Counted from the first letter of the stretch, positions 1 through 7,709 are shown. The stretch: DNA of 20,097 nucleotides from Treponema_I sp045616125 (GCA_045616125.1 JAZLGC010000044.1:1-20097); one strand, 5' to 3'. The notes: generated from the letters alone by a model not told the origin. A program made the numbers and translations.

Positions 1-246
1 TATAGAGAAAATGAAGTGCTTTTGTTTTTAGAAACCAATAAAGTAACCACTCCCTATGAAGTATTATTTAAATCATCATTAACAAATTTTTGGGGATGGC
101 GTATTGACCAAATATTTCCTGATTTATGGATAAGTACGACAATAATACAAGGTGTGGGTCAGTACGTTACTGATGGCCCATCTTTTTTTTATGATGCTGT
201 AGAATGTAGGTACAAATTAGCGCCCGTGACCCTATTTGAGTATTAA
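1..246 (+). CDS. C-terminal fragment of an unidentified protein (5' end outside window)
   Basis: The frame is open from the first base of the window to a TAA at 244-246, giving about 81 residues. The apparent GTG start at 16 is probably internal, because the frame continues upstream. The segment is rich in aromatic residues and has no transmembrane stretch or motif I recognise. It is AT-rich like the next two ORFs and unlike the rest of the window. It lies about 55 nt before a strong ribosome-binding site for the next ORF. It could be an immunity-type or other small accessory protein, but nothing in the sequence decides this and I assign no function. Confidence 0.5.
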   Translation, partial: YRENEVLLFLETNKVTTPYEVLFKSSLTNFWGWRIDQIFPDLWISTTIIQGVGQYVTDGPSFFYDAVECRYKLAPVTLFEY

Positions 247-302
247 CTGTTCTGAAATGCATATATGGTATCAGTACATATCGTTTTTCGGGGAGGTTCC
301 AT

Positions 303-467
303 ATGAATGAAGAAAATGAGCTTGATTCAACCTGTGGCATCAGCAATCAGGAAATGGCGAACTGATAAACTGAAAGATCTGGTTAATACAAATAATCTTG
401 CGCAGATTATGAGTACAAACATAGACAGCTTTGATCCTGCTACCAGAGCTTATTATCAGGGGAGGGG
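303..467 (+). pseudogene. Frame-shifted 5' portion of the HEAVH peptidase-like ORF
   Basis: A strong ribosome-binding site (GGGAGG, 291-296) sits 6 nt before the ATG at 303 and 10 nt before a second ATG at 307. The 303 frame gives 20 residues and stops at 363-365. The 307 frame stays open and gives plausible protein up to about 459 (DSFDPATRAYYQG, then noise). From about 466 the sensible protein is back in the 303 frame, in the next ORF. This looks like one original gene with a shift near 463, and perhaps a compensating one near 360 if translation began at 303. Alternatives are a sequencing or assembly error in the G-rich run at 459-467, or two separate coupled ORFs. Confidence 0.5.
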
Positions 468-872
468 ATGCCAGAAAGTGTACGAACCAGTGCAATCAAG
501 GAACAGCTCAACAAGACTACTGTTTACAGTGGCATTAATCCCGCAGTTGAGCAGGCTGTATTTGATAATTTTGGAGCCCAAACAACTGTAAAAGATGGTC
601 TTACAATAGGTAACTCAATTTACGTACTGGATGAAATTTCTTCGATAGATAAAGATACTGCTGATTTCCTTGCACATGAAGCTGTCCACGTTATTTCATC
701 GTCAGTCGTCGGAAAAGTAGAGTTTGTCACCTATAATGCATCTGCTCTATATGATGATACGAATAAATTTGAAAAAGCCGCTTATAGTTTTGGTGGTTAT
801 GCCGATTCAAATTTCCCAAATATTGATAATCATAACCAAATTTTGGATTACTATAATGAATGGTGGAGATGA
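468..872 (+). CDS. Putative HExxH zinc metallopeptidase-like domain, possible toxin module (probably disrupted at 5' end)
   Basis: The ORF encodes 134 residues. HEAVH at residues 70-74 matches the HExxH zinc site of gluzincin-type peptidases. It is preceded by a strand-like stretch (GLTIGNSIYV, 44-53) and followed by FEKAAYSFGG at 101-110, where a third zinc ligand could lie. This layout recalls the DUF4157-type peptidase domains seen in polymorphic toxins and contractile-injection effectors; the family link is from recall. The ATG at 468 follows a G/A-rich run (AGGGGAGGGG) with almost no spacing, so it is a poor start and the domain probably once continued from the frame upstream. There is no signal peptide. 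The stop TGA (870-872) overlaps the start of the next ORF, so the two are translationally coupled. Function is inferred from the motif alone. Confidence 0.55.
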   Translation: MPESVRTSAIKEQLNKTTVYSGINPAVEQAVFDNFGAQTTVKDGLTIGNSIYVLDEISSIDKDTADFLAHEAVHVISSSVVGKVEFVTYNASALYDDTNKFEKAAYSFGGYADSNFPNIDNHNQILDYYNEWWR

Positions 873-1450
873 TGAAAAAAATCTTTATTCTGGTGCTTTG
901 TCTATTTATTTGTATTAATATTTCTGCTTATGATGTCAATATTCTCTCTCAGTTGACGCCTGAACAACAGGTTGATTTATGGATTGAAGAATTTAAAAAT
1001 TATGAACACTATAATCAAAAACTATCATTCATGCGGACAATCAGCTACTTTACTCTCCAAGAAAATGTACCAGCTATAAAAAGAGTAATGATTCAAAGGT
1101 TGTCAAACTTTGAATTATTACCATTAAATCTAGTTCCAAGAACATTTGATATGATTTCATATGTACTATACTCAGATTTTTACTATGATTTGTCATCTGA
1201 TGAAAAAAAACTGATAAGTATTATCATTCAGAACAAATTAAATGATTATGTATTTAAACGCAAGGAAATTGATGTAACTGTAATTTACTATTCATGCCTG
1301 ATTAAACGTTTGCAAAGTGACGAAAAGATGACTCCAAAACCCGAGGATGAAGACCCTCAAATCATATTTGAGTATTATCGTACCTTGGGTTATAACGATA
1401 TACAAATTGCATGGGATGAAATAGAACAGCGGTATGGCATTGAAAGGTAA
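872..1450 (+). CDS. Secreted protein of unknown function, coupled to the HEAVH ORF
   Basis: About 192 residues. Candidate ATGs lie at 860, 869 and 872. The GGAG at 865-868 and the overlap with the preceding TGA (870-872) favour 872. The protein starts with a Lys-Lys pair and a hydrophobic run of about 16 residues ending in NISA, a good type I signal peptide; there is no proper lipobox. The mature part (about 170 residues) is helical-looking, rich in Tyr, Ile, Asp and Glu, with no motif I recognise. Because it is coupled to a peptidase/toxin-like ORF, a cognate immunity or accessory protein acting outside the cytoplasm is one reading, but this rests only on position. The base composition is AT-rich as in the neighbouring 5' ORFs. 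Confidence 0.7.
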   Translation: MKKIFILVLCLFICINISAYDVNILSQLTPEQQVDLWIEEFKNYEHYNQKLSFMRTISYFTLQENVPAIKRVMIQRLSNFELLPLNLVPRTFDMISYVLYSDFYYDLSSDEKKLISIIIQNKLNDYVFKRKEIDVTVIYYSCLIKRLQSDEKMTPKPEDEDPQIIFEYYRTLGYNDIQIAWDEIEQRYGIER

Positions 1451-1483
1451 AAATTACTTTTCCATTATAGTTACCTTGTTTTT
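1444..1483 (+). terminator. Possible terminator between convergent genes
   Basis: AAGGTAA (1444-1450) is the reverse complement of TTACCTT (1471-1477), with a 20-nt AT-rich loop and five T residues at 1479-1483. It lies exactly between the end of the secreted-protein ORF and the end of the T2SS operon. The 7-bp stem is weak and the loop is long, so this is only a possible terminator. Confidence 0.3.
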
Positions 1484-2658
1484 CACTCCCTTTCATACTC
1501 AATCTTGCCTTCTGTTGTGCGGTAGTACAGAATAGTACCGCCGTCGGCAGATGGCATTTTTCCGATAAGTGTTCTGCCAGAATTTTCTGCTTTCTTTATC
1601 TCCGGTACTTCAGTCTTTACCGGTGCCTTCTGCTTTATAACGGGGGCCTTAAAGATATTTGCCAGCAGGGAAGTTTGTATTGGCTCTTCACATTTAAACT
1701 GTTCCAAAACAATAATGCAGTTTATGGTCCCTACATCACGGTTGTAGTCAAATATGCATTTCTGGAATTTGGCTTTTACGTTCTCCTGAATACCCTCAAG
1801 TTCTGCAAGAAATGCCGGAAAGGACTTATAGGGTATAATGCACTGGAACTGCCTTATTTCATACTGTTCTGAAACAGGCAGACCATCAATATCCAAAACA
1901 GCATTTCTGATTGCTGCAATACAGCCTGCAATATCCGCAAAAGAAGCTGCTTTCATGACCTGTTTATCACAGGTTACTGAAAAAGTAATGAACGGAACTT
2001 TTTCCTGATATGTTGTTGCAGAATAGGTTACCGCAAGTTCAGTATTTGTGCTGTGTATTGCTTTATCAACTGTTTCGCGCTGCATGCCGCTTTCGTGAAC
2101 AATTACCTGCGGAACCTTATCAGAAGAATATTCAATGTATGAAATATTAATATCCCCGGTAAGAATTGCCGGAAGCGTATCAGCCAGAAAGATATTTATA
2201 TCATGTACCTTATGCTCAACCGTTGTTTCAACCGGAAGTTCGACAACTGCCGGTTCATTTTGGTGCAACAGGACAGGTAATGAAAACAACAATACACCTG
2301 TCAGAAAAAGTAAAACGATAAAAAACGCTGTGATGTTTCTTGCCTTATGAACCCTTTCAGTAAGGAACAGTCTTTTTCTGCCGAATTCCTCTGCGTTCAT
2401 CCATGAAAATCCGGATGTCCCCATAATGCGGGCAAGGACAAGAGAATCAATAACAATTACCTGTGCTGCTGTTTTACCTTTTTTCTTTTTCAGCATGTAA
2501 TCAAATGAGCATTGTTCGGCAAAGCAGGGGTGCAGTTTTTCCATCTGGATACGTATCAATTGCCGTATTTTCCTGGAAGAACATGCTAAGGGCAGTTTCC
2601 CAAGGTCTATGGTATACAGGTCATAATCTTCTTTGTGAAGTTTTCTATCTATCACCAT
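1483..2658 (-). CDS. GspL-like inner-membrane protein of the T2SS-like operon (tentative)
   Basis: About 391 residues, last gene of the operon. The N-terminal ~115 residues are cytoplasmic-looking (SRKIRQLIRIQMEKLHP, then QVIVIDSLVLARI). One transmembrane helix follows (ITAFFIVLLFLTGVLLFSLP), then a ~250-residue periplasmic part ending in a short basic/acidic tail. This layout, and the pattern of a Leu-Pro segment, a basic helix and a strand, recalls the cytoplasmic domain of GspL, which links the secretion ATPase to the membrane platform. The actin-like fold would be reduced. The assignment is inference from layout and position; a PilN/PilO-like or GspC-like protein is an alternative. Three in-frame ATGs exist at 2676, 2664 and 2658. 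GGAGG at 2672-2668 is 9 nt from the 2658 ATG and only 3 nt from 2664, so I prefer 2658. The start overlaps the end of the preceding small ORF. Confidence 0.6.
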   Translation of the reverse strand: MVIDRKLHKEDYDLYTIDLGKLPLACSSRKIRQLIRIQMEKLHPCFAEQCSFDYMLKKKKGKTAAQVIVIDSLVLARIMGTSGFSWMNAEEFGRKRLFLTERVHKARNITAFFIVLLFLTGVLLFSLPVLLHQNEPAVVELPVETTVEHKVHDINIFLADTLPAILTGDINISYIEYSSDKVPQVIVHESGMQRETVDKAIHSTNTELAVTYSATTYQEKVPFITFSVTCDKQVMKAASFADIAGCIAAIRNAVLDIDGLPVSEQYEIRQFQCIIPYKSFPAFLAELEGIQENVKAKFQKCIFDYNRDVGTINCIIVLEQFKCEEPIQTSLLANIFKAPVIKQKAPVKTEVPEIKKAENSGRTLIGKMPSADGGTILYYRTTEGKIEYERE

Positions 2659-2839
2659 TACCATTATCCTCCGCATGCTGTTTTTGCAGCTGTATCAGTT
2701 CCTCCCTGAGCTCGTAGGTTTCCCTACGCACCTCTGAAAGTTCCTTATTCATATCATCAAGTAAAATCAGAGGCTGTACAAGAATACCGAGAAAAAGAAT
2801 CATGATGATGCAGGCAATAACTACTTCAACAAGATTCAT
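2645..2839 (-). CDS. Small pseudopilin-helix-like membrane protein without leader
   Basis: 64 residues. It begins MNLVEVVIA and continues as a ~22-residue hydrophobic helix, then a charged heptad-like segment (about residues 30-55) that could form a coiled coil. The first residues look like a mature type IV pilin or pseudopilin N terminus, in which Glu is at position 5 (here N-L-V-E-V after Met). There is no prepilin leader: an in-frame TGA lies a few codons before the ATG. There is no globular C-terminal domain. The start overlaps the stop of the upstream small ORF by ATGA (2836-2839), so it is translationally coupled. It probably inserts in the inner membrane with the T2SS-like platform. 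Its exact role is unknown; a GspI/H-like minor pseudopilin relic is possible. Confidence 0.65.
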   Translation of the reverse strand: MNLVEVVIACIIMILFLGILVQPLILLDDMNKELSEVRRETYELREELIQLQKQHAEDNGNGDR

Positions 2840-3018
2840 TTCTGTTTCTCAACCTCAAGCTGTGCTTCAACCCGGCTTCGTTCTGCTTTTGCAGCTGTAA
2901 GTTCTGATGCACGTACCTGAACAAGTGATAATATCAAAATAAGGATAACAAAAAGAATCAGGAGAACTGATAGCATGATGTGTCCGTCATCCCTATTTCC
3001 ATGAACAGATGTCTTCAC
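2836..3018 (-). CDS. Small prepilin-like protein (leader plus helix, no Glu at +5)
   Basis: 60 residues from a GTG start at 3018. That start has GGAG and AAGGA 4-9 nt upstream, and it gives a short basic leader ending in RDDG, then HIMLSVLLILFVILILIL. This parallels the RKDDG leader of the gspG product just upstream. Prepilin peptidase would cleave after Gly12. Position +5 of the mature protein is Ser rather than the usual Glu; among pseudopilins GspK is the known exception at this site (recall). Only a hydrophobic helix and about 25 charged helical residues follow, so there is no pseudopilin globular domain. The frame is also open from an ATG at 3054, but that start has no ribosome-binding site. 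The gene overlaps the gspG end by 26 nt and the next ORF by 4 nt. Confidence 0.6.
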   Translation of the reverse strand: MKTSVHGNRDDGHIMLSVLLILFVILILILSLVQVRASELTAAKAERSRVEAQLEVEKQK

Positions 3019-3424
3019 TGTTTCCTTCTCCACCCGGCTGGCCGTCTGCGCCATATGACACTATCGAAAAGGGGAGACCGTTGGTGGTTGTATCAGAATA
3101 TATGTAGTTTTTCCCCCATGGATCCTTCTGTATCTGTTTATCTACATAGGGACCACCCCAGTTTTCAGGTATGGGGTATAGAACTGGTTTTTCAAACAGG
3201 GCGGGTAACCCCTGGTCCTGGGTTGGATACATGCCGCAGTCAAGGTAATAGGATTGCAGGGCGTACTTATACACTTCAATCTGACTTCTGGCGGCAGTAA
3301 TCTTAGCCTTATCAACGTATTTCATGGCAGATAAAGCAACTCCGGCTGAAAGTATCAGAATAATAATCAGAACAACAATAGTTTCTGCAAAGGTAAATCC
3401 ATCGTCTTTTCTATTACGTTTCAT
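2993..3424 (-). CDS. gspG: Major pseudopilin, GspG family
   Basis: 143 residues. Class III prepilin leader MKRNRKDDG, cleavage after Gly9, mature FTFAE with Glu at +5, then a hydrophobic helix and a long amphipathic helix. The C-terminal part has the GspG signature: a Tyr/Pro/Gln-Gly segment (YPTQDQGL), GGPYVDKQIQKDPWG, and a GADGQPGGEGNSEDI loop that in this family binds calcium. GspG polymerises into the periplasmic pseudopilus that pushes substrates through the secretin. Length fits the family. It overlaps gspF by ATGA (3422-3426), so it is translationally coupled. The identification is the firmest evidence that the operon is a type II secretion system rather than a type IV pilus. Confidence 0.93.
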   Translation of the reverse strand: MKRNRKDDGFTFAETIVVLIIILILSAGVALSAMKYVDKAKITAARSQIEVYKYALQSYYLDCGMYPTQDQGLPALFEKPVLYPIPENWGGPYVDKQIQKDPWGKNYIYSDTTTNGLPFSIVSYGADGQPGGEGNSEDICSWK

Positions 3425-4356
3425 CAGATTCCTCCATAACTTGTAAGAAAAGGAAGTATTATCGTTTCTACAAGAATAAGTATATACAAACCTGTACAGG
3501 CAATGAGCAGCGGTTCAATAAGCTGCATGCATACCGTACGTTTTCTTTCATCTTTTTTTTCCAGTGATTCAGAAATTGCATTACAGGCTTTTGAAATATT
3601 TCCATGAATTTCAGCAAGTGTAAACCGCGCGCTGATTTCCTTCGGAAAGATTTTATGACAGCTGAACGCATATCCGATTGCCGAGCCCTCTGATATCATT
3701 TTCCTGACATTCAGGAGTGCTTTAAGAAGATTACGGTCTTCCTGCGCATACATTATGGTGATATCCAGACTGCGTGCAAAGTCAAATCCTGCTTCACAGA
3801 GATAGCTCAGGGAATAGAATACTGAATACAGCATATCTTCTCCCATTGCATTTTTGACATAGATTGCAACTCCAGTAATACCGGCAATAAATACGATGAC
3901 GGCATCAGCTATGCCGGTATATAGTTCTGAACGGGGAACTGTGATAAGGAATTCACTTTGAAAACGAAGCAGTATGAAACTGCCCAGAAGTGCTATGAGT
4001 ACCACGAATGCCGGGTATACAGAAACAGAAACAATGCGTTCTTCAATCTGTTTTTTTCTTTCCAGAACGTTATTAATGAATCTGAGGGCAAAGATTAATG
4101 AACCACCAGACTCTGATGAAGCTATGAGGGATATATAGCGGTCCGGGACAGAAAGTACTGATGCTGCAAGAGAACCGGAAAAAGAGAGTCCTTCTGCAAG
4201 ATGTGTGAGGATATCACGGGAAAGTAACCTGACATTTTTCTCTGTAAGGGCATCTTCAGAGAGAACTTCGAGGCTTTCCCTTAATGGAATATCGCTTTCA
4301 AGAAGTTCCAGTAGTGAAGATGTAAACTGGTAGAACATTTTGTCTGCTTTTTTCAT
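3424..4356 (-). CDS. gspF: T2SS inner-membrane platform protein GspF, short form
   Basis: 310 residues with the GspF/PilC layout: a cytoplasmic helical domain (about 1-105), paired hydrophobic segments (about 112-165), a second cytoplasmic domain with the conserved Glu/Gly-rich core (EGSAIGYAFS region) and a C-terminal membrane helix (about 285-303). The SESGGSL motif near residue 80 is typical of the first domain. GspF forms the inner-membrane platform that couples the ATPase to pseudopilus assembly. Usual family length is near 400; here the N-terminal ~70-90 residues before the first domain are missing. It overlaps gspE by 4 nt and gspG by ATGA. Confidence 0.9.
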   Translation of the reverse strand: MKKADKMFYQFTSSLLELLESDIPLRESLEVLSEDALTEKNVRLLSRDILTHLAEGLSFSGSLAASVLSVPDRYISLIASSESGGSLIFALRFINNVLERKKQIEERIVSVSVYPAFVVLIALLGSFILLRFQSEFLITVPRSELYTGIADAVIVFIAGITGVAIYVKNAMGEDMLYSVFYSLSYLCEAGFDFARSLDITIMYAQEDRNLLKALLNVRKMISEGSAIGYAFSCHKIFPKEISARFTLAEIHGNISKACNAISESLEKKDERKRTVCMQLIEPLLIACTGLYILILVETIILPFLTSYGGI

Positions 4357-5651
4357 ATCCTGCGCTCTATATCATCTTGCAGTCTGATTCCCTGTTGAAG
4401 GTCAAGGCAGTGGTCAATTTCTGCCAGTGTAGCCTTATTCCTTATAGCTTCTGTGACTGAATCATCACTGATGAGTATTTCTGCAGCAACACGTCTACCG
4501 CCACCGGGGCGTTTAACAAGTCGTTGTGCAATGGAAGCTCCAAATACGGATGCAAGCAGATAAGGTTCTATACCCATATCAAGCAGACGTAATATTCCAC
4601 CGGCTGCGTCAACTGCGTGAATGGTGGCAAAAACAAGGTGACCTGTAAGGGCTGCCCGGACTGCAGTACCTGCAGTTTTTTCATCACGAATTTCACCAAT
4701 CATTATTACGTCCGGGTCATGTCTGAATACCCGGCGCAGGATATCATCAAAATCCATGTCAATGGATGTATTAACCGGAAATTGTATTACTCCCGGAATC
4801 CTGTATTCAACAGGATCTTCTATGCTTACAACTTTTGTTCTGCTGTCAGCTATCAAAGTCAGCAGTGCAGCAAGTGTCGTAGTTTTTCCTGCACCTGTAG
4901 GACCACATATCAGGATAAGGGAATTCCGAAGTTTGCAGATGTCATTGAGCATATTGATGTGTGTATCACAGAATCCAAGTTCTGCCAGAGACAAAGGTAC
5001 TGCCTGGGTATCGAGAATGCGCAGTACTGCCGATTCCCCGTTCCATGCTGGAATGACGGAAACCCGGACTTCTATGCTCCGGTTTCCTTCTGCAAAAATA
5101 AACTTACCATCCTGACCACGACGTTTTTCCACAATCTGAAGGTCTGAGAGTAATTTTATACGGGAAAGAAGAGCTTGAGCTACCTGGTCTGAAATTTCAG
5201 AATATGTTACAAGATCTCCGTCTATGCGCAGCCGGATACAATAGTTTTCTTTGGATGGTTCCAGATGGATATCCGATGCTTTTCGTGCAATCCCTTCAAG
5301 CAGCAGTGAATTCAGCAGATTTATTATGGGTGCTTCTGATTGTTCATCCTGTATTTGTGCTTTGTTTTCGGAACTTGCTGTCATCCCCTGAGAAGCATAC
5401 AGTTTTGCCAGATAGCGGCTGAAATCTTCCTGCTGGATTTTAATGAACGAAATAAAGGCTTCTGCCTTGTTTCTGCGTGAATAAAACGACTTTTCAATTT
5501 TGGCAAGAATGTCTTTAGCAGACTGTTCCGTATAGCCAACGGTAACGCTCTCAAAGCCCTCTTGTGAAACCGCATTTTCCGTTATTACAACTCCATTCTC
5601 TGCGCAGAATGCAGGAGTCAGCTTGAATTGTGTGTTTTTGCTATTCATCAT
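4353..5651 (-). CDS. gspE: T2SS assembly ATPase GspE, lacking the tetracysteine zinc motif
   Basis: 432 residues. N-terminal domain (about 1-100), then the ASDIHLEP motif at 125-132 typical of GspE/PilB. Walker A is GPTGAGKT (250-257); the Asp box is SIEDPVEYRIPG (276-287); the Walker B-like segment is DVIMIGEIRDE (314-324); the His box is TGHLVFATIHAVD (336-348). It powers pseudopilus assembly at the cytoplasmic face of the inner membrane. The C-terminal segment after AQRLVKR runs directly into PGGGRRVAAEIL, so the four-cysteine zinc-binding insertion common in GspE is absent. Start at 5651 or the next codon (5648): the gspD stop reads TAATGATG, so the genes overlap by one base and are coupled. 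A strong separate ribosome-binding site is not seen. Confidence 0.93.
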   Translation of the reverse strand: MMNSKNTQFKLTPAFCAENGVVITENAVSQEGFESVTVGYTEQSAKDILAKIEKSFYSRRNKAEAFISFIKIQQEDFSRYLAKLYASQGMTASSENKAQIQDEQSEAPIINLLNSLLLEGIARKASDIHLEPSKENYCIRLRIDGDLVTYSEISDQVAQALLSRIKLLSDLQIVEKRRGQDGKFIFAEGNRSIEVRVSVIPAWNGESAVLRILDTQAVPLSLAELGFCDTHINMLNDICKLRNSLILICGPTGAGKTTTLAALLTLIADSRTKVVSIEDPVEYRIPGVIQFPVNTSIDMDFDDILRRVFRHDPDVIMIGEIRDEKTAGTAVRAALTGHLVFATIHAVDAAGGILRLLDMGIEPYLLASVFGASIAQRLVKRPGGGRRVAAEILISDDSVTEAIRNKATLAEIDHCLDLQQGIRLQDDIERRI

Positions 5652-7672
5652 TATTCACCATCACCGGAGATTCGCTGCTGAAGTGAATCAGGTAACAGAC
5701 TTGTTGTCATTTCTTCAGTCACCGTTTCATTGTCAATGTGCGGTACAAGGTAAATAATCATTTCTGTTTTTTCTTTAGAATCATTTTTTCCTTTGAATAA
5801 CCACCCGATGATTGGAATTTTTGAAATCCAGGGTGTTCGCTGTTCGCTTTTTGACATATCCGTTTGTTTAAGACCGGTTAATATAACAGGTTCTCCTGCC
5901 AGCCCACGAACCTGTGTGGTTATCTGCTTCTCGTATGTTGGGGGTGGATTTCCTGTTGAACTTGATACGTCAGCTCCCTGACGGGATACTGTTGCTTTGA
6001 CCGTAGTTGTTACCATACCATCTCCAGAAACCCAGCCTTCTATGTCCAGAAAAAGACCTGAAACAATTTCTCTTGTTACTCCGGAATTTTTGGTTTCTCC
6101 TGTGGTTGAATCTACATATGGTTCTCTATACCGGTAGGTATTTGTATTCTGGAATTTAATGTTGGTTCCGGATACGCCATGCAGTGTAGTATCTGCAAAC
6201 ACTTCTGCAGTGTTGTCTGATATGGCAGTCTGCAGTTGCGATGCAAAACTGTAACCGAAAGAGCCGAGTACATCAAAATTCAATGATAAAACACTGCCTA
6301 ATACAGCCTGTAAGTTGGTTGCATCCGTTAATGCTGAAGGCCCTGCACTATGCGAAACATTCCATTTGTCTGAAGATGAATCCTGTACCTGGAGAATAAG
6401 GAGGTCATACCTTACCCGTACGGACGGTTTATCGATTTCTTTCAGATTCTGTTTAAGGATTTCAAACGATTCATCTGAGCCTGTGTAAAAAAGTGTGTTT
6501 CCGCTGCCGGTATCCGTAAACTGACTGGCACTTACAGATGGTGGCAAGTGGGACAGAAATTCCGATGGCTTTATGTACTGTAGACTGACAACATGAGTTG
6601 CTTTCGGAAGATCACATAAAGCTATGAAATTCTGAATATCACTGTTTTTCTCAGGTGTACTTTCAAACAGAATCGAAATGTCGGAAATTTTCAGCAGTCT
6701 GACATCGGTGAATCTGCTTTGGATAAGTGGCATTAATTCATCAGCCTTAATGTATTTCAGATTAACCGATGACCAGGTGGTTTCTTTCTGAACAAGATTC
6801 TGTATCTCTTCCTGTGAATTGAAGATGATGTAAAGACCATCTTTTTTGGTATATGCTGAATTGCATTGGGCACAAATCAGCCGCAACGTATCTTCAAATG
6901 ATTTATCTGAGCTGATTATTCTTTCAACTGGAGATTCCGGTCTTGCAAGATTACTGTAATCTACTCCTTCCAGTGTACAAAGCTGTTCAAGAATTGCTCC
7001 GAGTGTGCTTTTTTCAACATTTAGGGTATAGGTATTATGATAATCATTTGATTGTTCATTAAAAACTGTCTGGCATCGTACATCACAGCGGCCGTTTGTT
7101 GAAGGAAGAATGGAAGCTGCCGCACTTTTTACCCGCTGAACCTGTACATACCCGTTTTCTTCTTTTACTTCATATTCAGGCCAGCTTTTCATTATCAGTT
7201 TAACAGCCTGACTTATAGAAACATCTTTTACATGAATTGAGAGAGTTACGGAGGGAAGAGTTTCATGAATGATGGTTTCACCGGTTATTTCAGAAATTTT
7301 CTCAAAGAGCCGCATGGGTAGGACATCATAGGCATCAATATTGTAATTGCCCGATGTGTTTCCTGAATCAATTTTTATTCTGGATACCGTCCAGACATTT
7401 TCATTTTTGGTAACATACAACCTGTTTGAAGAAAGAAAGCTGTCAAATGCAGATTCAAAATCGGTACCCGCAAAACGAAATGATGCTTTTCCTACAACAG
7501 TATCGTCACACACAATCGGCTTTGTATTTGCAAGAGATACCGAATAGATAATTTCTGAAATATCCTGCTGTATAAATTCAAATCCTGACTTGTTCTGTGC
7601 AAAACTGAATCCGGGTATCAGTAAAAAAATAAGAAAAATAATACCTTTGGTTTTATTTAAATTTGATTTCAT
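5651..7672 (-). CDS. gspD: T2SS outer-membrane secretin GspD
   Basis: 673 residues. Signal peptide MKSNLNKTKGIIFLIFLL, cleaved near FSFAQ. N-terminal repeats resemble secretin N0/N1-type ring domains (about 30-420), including the ASFRFAGTDFESAFDSFL and VKYI/LKYI strand-helix units. The C-terminal secretin core (about 430-650) has the hallmark stretch RGLAGEPVILTGLKQ followed by TPWISKIPIIGWLF and ends EMIIYLVPHI. It would form the outer-membrane channel for folded exoproteins. It is the first gene of the operon. The promoter directly upstream would give almost no 5' leader, and no Shine-Dalgarno is visible before the ATG at 7672; the start is nevertheless fixed by the signal peptide. Confidence 0.93.
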   Translation of the reverse strand: MKSNLNKTKGIIFLIFLLIPGFSFAQNKSGFEFIQQDISEIIYSVSLANTKPIVCDDTVVGKASFRFAGTDFESAFDSFLSSNRLYVTKNENVWTVSRIKIDSGNTSGNYNIDAYDVLPMRLFEKISEITGETIIHETLPSVTLSIHVKDVSISQAVKLIMKSWPEYEVKEENGYVQVQRVKSAAASILPSTNGRCDVRCQTVFNEQSNDYHNTYTLNVEKSTLGAILEQLCTLEGVDYSNLARPESPVERIISSDKSFEDTLRLICAQCNSAYTKKDGLYIIFNSQEEIQNLVQKETTWSSVNLKYIKADELMPLIQSRFTDVRLLKISDISILFESTPEKNSDIQNFIALCDLPKATHVVSLQYIKPSEFLSHLPPSVSASQFTDTGSGNTLFYTGSDESFEILKQNLKEIDKPSVRVRYDLLILQVQDSSSDKWNVSHSAGPSALTDATNLQAVLGSVLSLNFDVLGSFGYSFASQLQTAISDNTAEVFADTTLHGVSGTNIKFQNTNTYRYREPYVDSTTGETKNSGVTREIVSGLFLDIEGWVSGDGMVTTTVKATVSRQGADVSSSTGNPPPTYEKQITTQVRGLAGEPVILTGLKQTDMSKSEQRTPWISKIPIIGWLFKGKNDSKEKTEMIIYLVPHIDNETVTEEMTTSLLPDSLQQRISGDGE

Positions 7673-7680
7673 ATTAATTT

Positions 7681-7709
7681 ATTATACGTTACTCTGCAAA
7701 ATATCGCAA
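7681..7709 (-). promoter_or_regulatory. Promoter of the gspD operon (TTGCGA-17-TATAAT)
   Basis: On the minus strand TTGCGA (7709-7704) is 17 nt from a perfect TATAAT (7686-7681). The predicted start of transcription is at about 7674, two bases before the gspD ATG, so the mRNA would be nearly leaderless. The region also holds GCAAAA-TTCCG-TTTTGC (7706-7722), an inverted repeat overlapping the -35 box that might be an operator. Confidence 0.6.

Noticed and set aside
4617..5147. 176-residue plus-strand ORF opposite gspE
   Set aside because: Lies wholly within the well-supported gspE gene on the other strand; Cys/Tyr/Phe-rich composition and no motif mark it as an antisense shadow.
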